A stretch of DNA of 64,000 bases from Brachynemurus nebulosus (taxonomy: Eukaryota > Arthropoda > Insecta > Neuroptera > Myrmeleontidae), in the NCBI GenBank assembly GCA_035578155.1, contig JAPWDM010000005.1, positions 19,776,877 through 19,840,876 on the forward strand. The letters are read 5' to 3'. Both the position numbers and the translations under genes were made by a program. Positions 1 through 12,662 of the stretch are shown here, in pieces. Under the pieces are notes generated by a model. That model did no database searches. It was not told the DNA's origin and saw nothing but the letters and a program-made list of their open reading frames with translations. How positions within the stretch are numbered: position 1 is the stretch's first letter; each line of letters begins with the position of its first letter.

Positions 1-206
1 TTTCCAACGTGTAAATCATCCACAGTTGCTATCCGAATTGGCTGCACAAAATCTAATACAACAAAAAATCAAAATTAATATTATTTCTTGTACTTTATAG
101 AAACAATTTACGTCAGTGAAATTCGCAAAATCTGTATTCTAACTTTAACACTTCTCTTTGATTATTTCTTGCAAGCCCCACTGATGTGAATTGTACCTAC
201 ACATAC
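1..206. other. AT-rich unique sequence at window start
   Basis: No gene, repeat or splice-bounded reading frame was recognised here. It ends at the TA that flanks the first MITE. Confidence 0.4.
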
Positions 207-208
207 TA

Positions 209-1018
209 CACGGAGAGAAAAATCATATAATTTTTGTAGATAAAATTTCAGAAAAATTACCATGCTCTGTTATAATGCGTGCGCGATCGACGACCAAAGT
301 AAAAAATATTTTACGATCATGTAAATATTATTAAATTGAAACGTAAAAAGTATTAGTCATGGCTTCATAAAAATTGTTGTGCTAACATGGTAAAATTTAA
401 TGTGCTAACACAACTTCTATCACACTCTTATGCATATATTTTATAGTTTAATTCTTGTTGTCGTACTCTTTCATTTGCGCATCTGACCCGCAATCTTATG
501 TTGGTTGGGCTGTACGCACTGAGGAACAATATACGTATTCAAACCTGCTTCGAAAAACTTCCAAGATGCCCGATCTTTTCCGACCTTCGATTCTTTATGA
601 ATGCATACAGAAATGATTGGCAACAATATATTCTAATACTGAAGATAGTGAAGTAACAAAATAATGAATTGAACGGCGGCAGTCCGTCCTGTAAGACAGT
701 GTAATGAATACTGCTTGCTACTTGTAAGACAGTCTAATGAATCAAGGTGCTTGGTCCGACCAAGTTGGTCGTCACACCACTCACCAGCCTGGCTATATGA
801 CTTGCATGTATGAGTGGGGTACATTTCAACAGCGTTGATACGTTCTTTCTCTTTCTTTCTTTCTACTATTCTATAGTTTTCTAATATTCTATCCTTTAAA
901 TTTTCTATGATTAATTACAATTTTTATATTTTTACTGTACAAAATTGAATATGTTCGCCTTTTACACGTCGATTGTAGTGCTGAGCACAGTAATTTTTCT
1001 ATGAATTTTCTCTCCGTG
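209..1018. mobile_element. MITE with CACGGAGAGAAAA termini, TA target site
   Basis: The left end reads CACGGAGAGAAAAATCAT and the right end is its inverse (ATGAATTTTCTCTCCGTG). Both are directly flanked by TA (207-208, 1019-1020). The element is 810 bp and no transposase is visible. It contains a ctttctttcttt microsatellite (about 842-862) and a short direct duplication of tgtaagacagt.taatgaat (about 690-743). The TA target and short TIRs suggest a Tc1/mariner-type non-autonomous element. That class is an inference from the target site. Confidence 0.7.
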
Positions 1019-1020
1019 TA

Positions 1021-3872
1021 TACATTCTAATTTGAAAGATTTGTCGTTTCAATTAAAATCGCAAAATTTATGACAAATTGGTAGATTATTGGGTCAGATA
1101 ATAATTATTTGCAAATACAAAAACACAAACACACACCAACGATATACCATCATCAACAAGGATAAACCGAAAACTATAATCAAATACGCCAATTTTCATA
1201 TAGAAGTTATACGGGACGGGAACCAACCATTGAATGAATCATACCTATATGGGTTATAAATTATTATTTATTACAATACCTAACTATAAATTTGATATTT
1301 TATATGTTGCTACCATTACCTATAAACTAAATATACGAAAATTCATAATGTGATTAAAACTATTATATTGGTTTGGTAGTTTAACGATATTATAGCTTCG
1401 GAGTTTTATCAGTATTCGGTTAAGAGTTGTGTATCTTCTATATAGATATTTGCATAGTAAGAACTCTTCGAATAGAGTAAACCTTAGAGCTATAATATAA
1501 AGTTTTAGTTGATCTAGCACATATTTTTAGAACTATTAGAAGAGTAATAGTAGAGCTTATAGTTTCGGAGACTCGTAAATTGTGCTTTAATAGAAAGATT
1601 TATTTTTCGGAAACAGTAGTGTTATTGCTTTTAAAATAATGCTAAAAATTTGAATAAAAAGGAAAAATTTTGATAAATTTTCTTAAAAAAATCAATTTTG
1701 CAGAACTTGATCAAATCGATTTAAGAATATTGGTTTAAGGGGGCTCACCATTCCAGAAATTTCAAAAAATCAATTTTTTTGTTTTTGCATTTTCTTACAG
1801 CTATATTTATCAGAAATCACTTCAAACTTGTATTTCTCGAAATAACTTTTTTCGACACCTATGTGAAGATTACTCTAAATCTATTCATCCAAATTAGCTT
1901 AAATTTAGGCGGAATATTTACGACACCTTTCGCTATTGGCGAAATCACAACCAGATTTTTTGAATAAAATACAGCCATTTTGTGACCATTTTTGGAATCT
2001 TGAATAGTTAATAAAGGAACTGATATCATTTGTTATTTGTTTTTATTGTCCAATTTATCTAAAAAAAAAAAAAAAATCGTAAAGAAACCTGTTTTTTCGA
2101 TCTCTGGACTGGTGAGTCTCCTTAAGGAATTTTGTCGGTATGGCAATAACCAATCAGAGTTCAGGAGCATTCATAATGTGGTTTTATTATTATTACTCTG
2201 TCTGTTGGTGAAATGGAGTATCTCTAGTTGACCGGAACTTTGGTAAATTGATAAAATATCCAATTCATGGATTATTTTAATTTTAAACTTGGCTCCATAC
2301 ACTACATGTCTATAGACCAAATTATATGATCGTGAAAAACTTCGATGTCGGATTTTTAGCGGAAATGTACGTTTTGAGGCCCCCTGAGTCCAAATTTGTC
2401 ATTTACAAAAGCTATTTGAGAGCTATTTTGATCTCTAACTATGAAACCACTTAAGGGATTTTGATGAAATTTGGTTCGGGGATGAATCTTACCAAGATAT
2501 ATAGGTAAACTGGTAAAGTCAATATACCTAAAAGTGGTTGTGGCGAGGCCTAACCACCCTCGAATTTTGAAAATGTCCCAAAAATGGACAGATCGGTCAT
2601 TTACAGAAAACGGTACTAACGATTTTTATTAAATTTTAACCACATAAAATAGAACATATCTGCAACCTAATAAAATAATTCGTATATCTGGGGAAAATCT
2701 GAAAACTGAGATATAGGGCCTCGAAAAAGGGTCTGAGCATGCCGGGGGCCGGAAATAATTTACCGCAGCGAATCTAGCCTGCTTCCGGTGGCAAACTATT
2801 TTGGAAGAATTTGCCACGCTATTTTCCATATTTGAAGCCAAATGTTATGCACAGAATAACAGGTAACATAAAAAAAGTTGTGTTTTTAGAAAAAATTTAT
2901 TTTATGACTAGCTAGATTTAATGATAAAATTTTAGTTTCAGTGTTTACAGCTTGTTTTAAACTATCACCATTAGATAATTTTTATATGTTTTGTTTAAAT
3001 TGACTTGTTAAAAATATCAAATGTTTTTTGTCAATTTTGTATGGATAACACATAATACCTCAGTGTAGAGGTTTTTATATACCTCCATATAGAGAGTTAG
3101 AGCCGATGATGTTTTGATGTGCCATGCACCGGGTAGGTAGGTACTGATTGATGGTGGGACTTCCTCCCGCGAACGTGACATGTTTTCATTTAAAATATTT
3201 ATTGCCTATTGATTTCCCATGTGATATTAATTTGGTTTTTGGCTCTCACTTTTAGGATTCCGGACTTAAAAGGGAAATCAGAACCCTCATGGTACTTTTT
3301 TCAGTAACCGCTATTGATACTAAAGAATTCTGGTTAATGATACTGGGTTGAAATTTGGCAGGCTGCGCTGGTAGAAGCCGTTTGTTTGTATCTAGTCCAG
3401 GTGAAAGAATTTCAGAAACATTCTTATTTTTATTAAAAAAAACCGCAAGTGAAATATGACGTTGGAATTTGAAAAGATGGTAATAAGGTTAAGTGGGATA
3501 TCATATGAAAAAGGCTTTGTTTATACATTTTAATGTTATATTTTTTGAATTTTAAGTGGCACTGATCTTTGATTCGTACTCAAAAGGTATTCATACTGTT
3601 TCCCCACCTTATTTCAGAAATTTACCAGCTGAAAAATCTGAAATAATTCAAACATTGTAGATAATTGATACTTATAGTTAATTTTTTACCTCTTTCTACA
3701 TCCTTAATTTCTTGACAATAAGTATATAGATTTGTATATATTGTTAAGTTATTTTAAGAATAAGATCCTAACTAATGTTATAAATATGAAAGTATTTCAC
3801 TTGATGTCATAATTTCAGAAATGTACCACTCAAACGAAGCTGGGAGAGGCATCAATCATTAACATTAATTTT
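1021..3872. other. Non-coding stretch, no gene recognised
   Basis: AT-rich sequence with only short chance reading frames. Parts of 2330-2800 are more G-rich and include phrases such as 'gaaatttggttcgggg' and 'ctgagatatagggcctcg', like those in dispersed insect repeats, but I cannot set boundaries. Around 3120-3180 there is a small GC-richer patch without a convincing exon. Confidence 0.4.
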
Positions 3873-4024
3873 TATAGCTGTTATACTCCAAGTATAGGGG
3901 TAGGTTAATTCTAATGAATTCCAGGTAGATGGTTAAAGATTTTAATGATTGAATAGACACCTACCACTTTGCCTGGAATTCCCTCGAATTAACCTACCCC
4001 TATACTTGGAATATAACAGCTATA
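3873..4024. repeat. 152-bp palindromic foldback element
   Basis: Arms 3873-3925 and 3972-4024 (53 nt each) are inverted copies that differ at only a few positions. Both carry tatagctgttat and aagtataggggtaggttaatt. The loop is 46 nt. A run of ttaatgttaataa repeats follows at 4023-4082. This is a foldback/MITE-like element. The terminal TATA sequence makes a TA target plausible but the edge is ambiguous. Confidence 0.75.
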
Positions 4025-6917
4025 ATGTTAATAATTAACATTAATGTTAATAATGTTAATAATAAACATTAATGTTAATAATTTTTTAATGCGAACAGTC
4101 ATAATTATTGTATCTCTATGGTAATAATGTAATTTCATAGTTACTATAACATACTATTACATACTATTAATATTCCTAGTTTCATCCGAAAGTGAATTTC
4201 CTAACCCGAACCTGTCCTTGTGAGTTACCGAACTGTTGTCGATATATTTCGAATTTTATATTTTATATTTACTAACAGTAATTATGATTATATGTTATTT
4301 CTGTCAAACTTTTCACTAACTGTGTTTATATTTTCAACGTTGTACGGAACCCTCGACACTTGAGCCAGACTTCCACTTCACTAAATTAATTTTTTTTTAT
4401 CAATTCGCTATAATCAAAAAACGCATCCATTTTAATTTAAAAAAGTAAACTGTACTAATTTAAATAAAAAAAATTGTTATAAAATGAATTAAAAAGTTCG
4501 TTTAAAAAATATGAAATACATCTACCTACCGTTTATGTGGGCCAATCTATCTAACTGAATCACAGCGACATCGTTATGAAAATTTTCAATATTAAATTTT
4601 TCATGAATCAAAATTTGACGCGGTTCGAAATATTGCACGGTTGGTTCATCTACTCCCACGCTAATTGTAGATCCCACTTTTACGGAATGTCCATGAACCC
4701 TTAAATCACAAAAATTTGTTTTGATACAAATAATGGATCACCCGGATGATTATAAAACTATAAAGTAATTATAATATAGTACAGATCGTATACAAGAACG
4801 TGTTGATAAAACTGGGACGCTAATTTTACCCGAAAACACAGTGGGCTGCTGTTAAAACCCACTGCGTGTGTATGAGAGAACCACCACAAAAAGCATGTCG
4901 ATTATTTCGAATGTACAGGATACCCGCCTGCCAAGGAAACTGGCCCAAACGTGCTGGTATGCCTTGAATGATACGTGTATCTAAAGTGAACGACATTTTT
5001 TTTTAAAATATGGAATAGAAAATATGGAAATTTTAAAATACCTGTTGGTGAGTTTTTCGTTCCATTTTCGACCCCCAATGTTAACTGCAACACATGAAGA
5101 TAAAACACACATTTTATTTAATCCGTATATCAAATTTCTTAATTAAATATTTACATTCGTTAAAAAATTCAAAGAACTTAAAACGACCATAACACTAAAC
5201 TTCATTTTTAATAATGTCGTGCCCAAAACAGAAAATGTTTATTAAAACTAAACATAATTTGTTCTGACGATGCTAACGACCTCTTCACACGGTAAATTGA
5301 TTCACGCAAAAAAATTAATTGAAGACAGTATAATTTAATAAATACTGCAAATATTTTTTATTTTTGTAAGTAAATAAAAAAAATTTTTATGTTTATAAAA
5401 AGAACAAGAAGGTTCCGTTATACAATATTTCTTTGTAACTGTATTGTCATCAATGAATACTGTTGTATACAGGATAAAATATGGTGGATTTTTTTAATTA
5501 ACGTACAGTAAAACATCGATTTTACGGTACTGAATAGTTTAATATTAATAATAACTCTATTTGTAAATAATATAACGAATATTTTACTTTGCAAAACACT
5601 AGTTCTTCATTTCCAAACAAATTTTGTACAATAAGATATTCATTTAAATATTTACTTAGTAGCTCCTTGTCGCTAAATGTAGACATTCTTTAAAGAGAAC
5701 CTCAAAGCAATTTTGGTAAAGCATTTCCTATAAATAAACAACCTTTATCAGCAATATGCAATATAAGTGGATGTTGGGGTGAAAAATGAAATTTAAAAAA
5801 TTTTTAAGGTTGTGAAGAAAATTCTTGGAATTCTTATAATTTCTTAAATTCCGACCGTTCATTACGCCATCAGAATTCCTAAATCTTTCGGCTTATGATT
5901 ACAAAATTTTCAGATGTACAAACTACAGATGTAGATCTCGGTTAATGTAAGTAAAAAAAAATTTCCTTATTGGTTTAATTACTATTTTTCTTCACTGACA
6001 AGAGTTCTTAAAATTAAATTGAGATTTCTTTTGCCATTTTCATTTTTAAATTTCATTTCCGAAACATTAATCTTCAATGTAAATTACTTTGTCCCTTTCG
6101 GTAAGTTTGCAACCATGAGTCCACGAAACTATTGAACAGTTCTGGTTTCCGATATGGGTAAAGGTTATATATGGGTACCTTTTTGAGTTATTTTTGGGTT
6201 TGAACTAAGTATGCTTTGTGATTAGTTTTAATAAAATCTACAATTCAACGAAATTATTATCAAAATTTAACTCCACAGAGACCGAGAAATTCTTTTTAGT
6301 TGCCACCTTCTCAGCGCTACTACCATTGATTTGTTTGATGAGTTTACAAAATGAACTTTAATTTCCTAAAAGCATCAGAATTTAAATTTTTGAATGATTA
6401 CGATATATGATTCTTTTGCTAAAGCTGTTTAAACATTTAAAGAAAAAACGCGACTGTACCATAATTTATTTTTTATTAACTATAGAGTTTTAATAATCCA
6501 AAAATATTTAATTCCATACCATGAAATTAAAAACGACCATCAAAGTTATTTTTTATCTATACAACAAAAAAAAAGAAAAACACATTCCCGGGTATTAAAT
6601 TTAAAAAATAATAAAGAATATTATATTCATTCATAATCCCGCGGCATTTTACTGTGTTGATTCAACGAAATTCATATATGTGTAATATTTAAATGCAGTA
6701 CCCGCTAAAATAAGCATATGAGCATTTACATAAATATAATGTAGCTCTCTTGTCAGATTGGTAATCATATGCGGTTAAATGGTTACAATCGCAATGGTTA
6801 ACCATTCTTTATAAATATCTGTATATATGTATATATATTATGTAACGTAACATATTATGATTCGCATTACAAAAGTTTAAAAATTATAAATTGCATGTAC
6901 ATATTTATATATGTATA
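4025..6917. other. Non-coding stretch with one repeat fragment
   Basis: Apart from the ttaatgttaataa run and a repeat fragment at 4740-4806, I see no gene or clear element. A 7-bp stem (cagtggg/cccactg, about 4838-4865) is too short to interpret. Confidence 0.4.
4740..4806 (+). repeat. Dispersed repeat fragment (cccggatg-gttataaa family)
   Basis: The segment starting cccggatgattataaaactat resembles 39297-39362 (cccggatggttataaatctat), including the later atacaagaa. It is a partial copy of an unclassified interspersed repeat. The fuller copy is at 39220-39362. Confidence 0.5.
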
Positions 6918-7642
6918 TGTCGCCGTTGGATTGTAGAATTAGTCAGATTACAAAATGCCTGGCTGTTTTACAAAACGGCTGAACAAATATACGTCATATT
7001 ATCATAATGATTTGTTTTCTACAATCTGGCCGGCTAAACGTTTTGCTGCTTTGTAAAACTACTGAATTTAGTTTATATTTTTATTTATCGCTTATAGCGC
7101 TACTGCCATAGGAGACATATACATGCGTAGTTTGTACAATAGTTTTTTTTTTTTTTATTATGTAAAACAAATGTCAGATATTTTATCAATATTAAATAAT
7201 AATTCTTATGTAACACGAATATTAAATAAATATGCAAAATATTAATGAAAGCAGCGATTCTAGAAAGAAAGAAAATACTAGAACTCTATACCAATACCGT
7301 AAAGGCTGGGAAACTTTTGTTAAATCTGAAAAGATTCATATATTCATTGAACTAAGTAGACGGGGAAACACGATGGAAACTTAATTTTCGAGCAAAGGGT
7401 AATTATTTACAATCGGGGTTCATTATTAAATTATTCTTTGACCGAAAATGAGTATTACAATTTTTAAAATACACATCATCATAATTTATTTTTTCTAATA
7501 CAAATATGGTAGTCGTTTTGACAAACACGATGCACTTACAATACGACTGAATCGCACTTGACTGTTTTATAAAAAAAAGTGACGGTTTCTAAAATAGTTA
7601 GGCATTTTATAATCTGCCGGATTATACAGTTTGACGACGACA
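6918..7642. mobile_element. 725-bp TIR element (TGTCG termini, TA-flanked)
   Basis: The left end TGTCGCCGTTGGATTGTA and the right end are inverted copies over about 55 bp. They share the inner blocks CAGATTA.AAAATGCCT and the following CT.TTTTA. TA flanks both ends (6916-6917, 7643-7644). The left arm is followed by a further partial inverted copy (aaaacggctg / gccggctaaacgttttgc). No coding remnant is visible. It is non-autonomous, and the superfamily is uncertain beyond the TA target. Confidence 0.6.
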
Positions 7643-7644
7643 TA

Positions 7645-9040
7645 CACATCAATAGTATGTATTTACAGTTGTAGACAAGACAACTGAAATACCAGTGGAA
7701 AGTTACAATGCTCTCATAAAAATTATAGGATTAATGTGACAATTATTTTGAACATAACTGTGCGTTTGTGGAGAAATATATTTTAATACATATGTGAATT
7801 TATTACTTACAATTATTTATTCTGACAATATGGTTTAGGACCAAAGAAAAAAAGTTGAATTTTAATTGCATGCTACATTTTTAAAAAATTGCGATTTTTA
7901 TACGGCGTGTTCTGAATAAATCTCCCAACGCGCTAATTTTGTAAACTAAATTCCACGTAATTTAGAAGTTGTATGATAGCCAAAATGACCGCAGAGGCCG
8001 ATCACACATGTATGTGATACTATCGCGGATGGGTATTGGCCTAGCCTTCTTTTTTTTTTAAAAATATTAAAAAAGATTATTCTTAAAAATATTGTCAGTT
8101 CCTAGGGAAGTTTACTACGTAGTCGTGCGCACATTATAATGCGTTAAAATTGTACTGGTTAAGTTGTGTCGGAAACTTTCGGAAATATAGGGCAAGCAAA
8201 TTTTCCAAAAATTCAAGAAGTAAATTACAGTACAAAAAATGGTCTCTAATAAATGAAATGTTGTGTTGAAGTATCTTTCGGTGTTAGAAAATATCCTCCA
8301 GAAATTCAAGTCCAAATCACATTAAGGGAAATGACGGAAAATGAACAGAATTTTCGTTTTTTGTGGGTAACTCCAGAGAGAATTCCATGTACGTTAAAAC
8401 CTTTAAAAATGAAGTTGAGGTTATTTTAACTGCTTTTCATTTTTAATCATCGTTTGCGAAATACAGAATTTAAGTTATATTTTTTCGACTACTTATAACA
8501 GTTATGGGGGAGATAAACTGAGGCTACTGTTCAGATAAAAATGTATTTAGATGTCCTATATTTTTTTCGGAAAACTGTGGAAATCTAGCCACTGAAGCAC
8601 CCTAACCTAAAACGTGCGCAACGCGCACTTGGCGGACTTATTAAATGTTTAGTTACCTATTTTATAAAACGTTTTTTTTCTTTTTATAATTTTTTCCACG
8701 TCTCAATAACATATTTTTAAGAAACATTACACAATGAATGAATGAATTGGTTCTTGGCACTGCAAGAACTAGTATTAATAAAATATTATTTGAAATAAAA
8801 TAAATGACATTATTACCAAAATAAATTACTCAATTAAAAATCGAAAATGGCTGAAACATTGGATATTAGAAGAAATTGTTTAAATAAAAGAACACGTTTG
8901 TGGTACGATAAATTATTTTGGGTTTCAAACATTTAAAGATTTTCTAAAATGAACTTCAGCGACACATGTGTGAATGAATTTATTAACAGGCCATTACGTT
9001 TTATATTGTTTTCTTACATACATGGTGTAAAATTATCATA
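7645..9040. other. Non-coding stretch with a repeat fragment at 8086-8154
   Basis: No gene was recognised. 8086-8154 (attgtcagttcctagggaag, then tttact) matches 39224-39290 (attgtcggcttccggggaag) and is another partial copy of the repeat at 39220-39362. Confidence 0.45.
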
Positions 9041-10283
9041 CACAGTTGTTCAAAAAATTAAGATGTCAATAAGTTATATCTGTGATTCAAATAACAGTTA
9101 GTCCCCTACTCTTGAGTTAAATGAAAACGCAAATTTTTGTTAGACAGCGTTCATAAACTATTCCTAGTTCCATTTTGACTTTTTTTTAATCTCTCCCTCC
9201 ATCTAGACTACAGGGGGGTTTTTCTTTGATCCTCCCCTGTACCCTCTCGATAAAACGTAGTTTTTTGTTATTAATTCCAGGAGATATTGTAATAATATTT
9301 TTTTATTATAAAATATGAAAATTAACCACAATTTTTTTTTATAATTTAACAAAATATTTCTCCATAAAGCACGAAAATCTTTACCGCGAAAACTATGTAA
9401 CCAAATGGTAACATAATCCGTTTCAGTCTTATTCCCCCTTATCCCCACATCGCCCAGCGTAGTTTTTTCCATAACTCCTCCCCAGCCAATCAACATATGT
9501 AGTTTATGGACCTTCCCTTATTAGAATTTCTTAAGAATTTTTTTTTACTCAAAAAAGTAGTTTTTTGTGATGCCACATTATGTTAAAAATGGACAAAACC
9601 CTACCAAAAACCTCAGACTAACATTACATTTTAAACCTCTGTCGTTACTTCAGTTGCAATTTTTAGGAAGCTCCAAACGTATCTAAATCAAAATTAGTTG
9701 TGGGTATTGGATAATTTTGGTGTGATAGTTTCATTTTTGCTATCAATACAGTCATACAAAAATCATACGAAAAATATAACTTGCTCTGTGAGTATCAGTT
9801 TTTTTGTTAGTTTAATGTGCACAGACCAATGAACACTACTATATTATACTACTAGACAAAGCGTAAAGCCAGTTTCTAGGCATTTTTCTTGAAGCAGGTA
9901 TGTAACAGGGTGAAGGGGATGAAATTTAATTAAATAATATAATGCCAATTTTTGAGCAAATGCGACTATAATTATTGCAGGACATAATTTGTATACATAC
10001 GTATTTTGAAAATAAAGGGAATACCGCATTTTTTCTTACAAAATTTTGCAGTTTCTTCTCAAAAAAGTAAAATTGTATTATCAATTTATACTTTAACAAT
10101 AATTATTTGAAAACGTTACTACGGATACAATTTATTACTATATTACAGAATACTATTATTTGAGTATTGCTTGTATCGTCAAAATTTCAGTTTTGACAAA
10201 GTTAGGAGTTTCGTAATGTATGTAACTTGATATCACCACAATCAATAATTAGTTCGGTGTATAAATACTTTTGAACGCCACTG
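9041..10283. mobile_element. Possible decayed Tc1-like element (right end clearest)
   Basis: The segment 10250-10283 reads inwards from its right edge as CAGTGGCGTTCAAAAGTATT and is followed by TA, a typical Tc1-family terminus. A weak counterpart, cacagttgttcaaaaaattaag, lies at 9041-9062. The 1.24-kb span suits Tc1, but the two ends agree poorly and I see no transposase motif on either strand. It could equally be a solo end. Confidence 0.3.
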
Positions 10284-10285
10284 TA

Positions 10286-11737
10286 TATAAGTTATTATAT
10301 CCTTTTATTATGTAATTTAAATAGCTTGGCTTCAAGTTATTCAACGTATAATGTTATTAATTTTCTAACTGGTTTTCTCAATGGTAGCGTTAATTTTATC
10401 TAAAAGTGACTTAAATTGCATATTCTCTATTCCACTCTACACCATTGTAGTATTTAAGTTGGCAAAATTATTATATAAATCTTTTTCATAGTCGTTTTAT
10501 CTTACAACTCCCTCTTCCTCTTTCATTGCGTCTGAATGTTAATAATAACCATCAATTTGATAATTTTCATGCCGCACACTTTAACTACCACTTCGTCGAA
10601 GAGCCCGAAGAACCGTATAAATTTAATTAAAAGTTTAAATTTTATAATCGTTTATAAATATTTTAATATTAAAACCATTTCGAGAAGACGTCGAATATTA
10701 TCTAGTTCAAAATTTCGCAATTCAAAAGCAATTCACAAATTTAAAGATGAGTGTGGAGTTCAAATCAATACACTTCAATTAATGATTTTAAAAATGGGCA
10801 TGTATTTAGTTATGATCGATCGAACGTAGAAATCGAAACACTTGTAATACAACGTTTTACTATGGTATGTGTGTACTTTCATACAATAAAATTTATTTAA
10901 TTTTTTTTATTTTATGGTTATGGTTGACATGTTTATTAATATTTTGTTGTAAAAAATCGTGACCAATTAAAAAATTAAAATATACTTGGTTAGTTGGAAC
11001 AATTAGATGTACTCTTAGATTTCGTCACCGCAAACCAAAAAAATAAATTGTTTAATTTTATTACTGACAGTTTAAGAACTATTTAAAACGATATAGAGTT
11101 TTGATATACACGCTAAAAGGTCATATACATCACGTATTTTCATAAGTATATTTAAATTTTTTTTTTTGTAGAATTACAGCGAAAAAACTAAGGGAAATAG
11201 GTTTAGTGTTTTTTTTTTAAGGAGATCCATATGTTTCAGTTAAATATGAGGATACTGAATCTAATTGTACTTTTCCAAATTTGTATTACAAAAAAAGAAA
11301 ATTTCAAGTGATCTGTTTTAACTTAGCAAATGAAGTATATTTTCAAAAGTTTAATTACACCCTCAAGCTTTTAATTTTTATCATGCCAGTCTATCTCATT
11401 AAATATAGGATTTCTTTTTTTTTATAATAATGCTAAAAGAATATTTCTGCCGTATCACACGAATCTCAGGTATCTCAGAAATGATAGTTTTGAGAAACTT
11501 GATTTGTATAAAATATCAGATGATCTTAATTATCTCAGACATTAATAAATATCTGAGATAATTGATTTTTATTATGCGATATTGATTCAACGTTGCAGTA
11601 TTGATTCAACAACGTATAAATATACTAAAATATAGGAAATAGGGAATGTGCTACAATCAAAATAAAAATTTAAAAATACAAAACATTAATTATTATATAT
11701 AATTATTAACAAATTAATTAATTTTATTGTCAATATA
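10286..11737. other. Non-coding stretch; open frame at 10536-10829 of doubtful meaning
   Basis: A 97-codon plus-strand frame (10536-10829) is rich in Ile, Asn, Lys and Ser, as expected for chance translation of AT-rich DNA. It matches no family I know. A clean hairpin sits at 11528-11563 (stem aattatctcaga, 12 bp, 12-nt loop). Confidence 0.35.
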
Positions 11738-12660
11738 CAGTCAAAAAATTTGTGTAAAAATTATCATATTTCATATGTCCAGAACGGTCCACTCAATTTT
11801 TTGTGTTATTTTAACACAAAGCATATGTGTCAAATCTTTACACAAGATTTGTGTCAATGATTTAACACACAGAAGGACACACATTTTGTGTTAATTTTAC
11901 ACAGTTACTTAGTTATAATTTTACCAGTAAATATTTTTTTATTTATTTATTATGTAAATAAAAGGAAATACTCGTAGTAAAAAATAATTTTTCAGTACTT
12001 AAACTTTTTTATTTAATATTTCTACAATTTTTGTAAAGATTTCGACGATGATATTGGTGCATTTCACTTGGTATTTGATGAAAATAATGTTGAAGCAATA
12101 CCCAAAAATTGTGAATATCGTTGTCAAACTGAACGTCGAAGACAAAATGGAACCACTATACTCTTCCTTCTTTACCTGATCTTCTTTGCCCTTTGAATTG
12201 AAGTAAATTCTGCAAACAAAGAAAGAAATTCAATCTATTATTTTTTATTATTTATATTAATTAACTTATCTAATCAATATATAATATCTATATAATTAAA
12301 AGCAATTTAACTTTAGAAATACACCGTCTTCATACATATATGTATTTGTTTTTGTTGAATGCACAATTGTCGAATGATGCTATACAAGCTACTACTACCC
12401 CTGCTCTTAACTAAAGCAGTAAATGCGCGCCAAACCGATTTTTGTGTGGGAAATACATAAAAAAAGGTGTACTTATAGACATTCTTCAAAACTACACAAA
12501 GATTGTGTTAATTTTTGTTGTTCAAAACAGATTAATATTTTTATTCTGTTAAATCAAAATTGACACAAATGTTACATTAACACAGGGTTGGGTTACTTAT
12601 TTAACACAAAAATTTTAACCTCTAGATTTTTTTACGCAGAACACAAATTTTTTCATTGTG
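11738..12660. mobile_element. 923-bp TIR element rich in ACACAAA motifs, TA-flanked
   Basis: The left end CAGTCAAAAAATTTGTGT and the right end CACAATGAAAAAATTTGTGT (inverted) are flanked by TA (11736-11737, 12661-12662). About 180 bp at each side is full of tttgtgttaa / ttaacacaaa motifs in both orientations, resembling arrays of transposase-binding sites. The centre has an open plus-strand stretch around 12020-12196 without an ATG or known domain. No transposase motif was recognised. Confidence 0.6.
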
Positions 12661-12662
12661 TA

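Noticed and set aside
10536..10829. 97-codon frame followed by aataaa at about 10886
   Set aside because: The composition is that of chance translation of AT-rich DNA, with no domain or splice context. The aataaa is common at this base composition.
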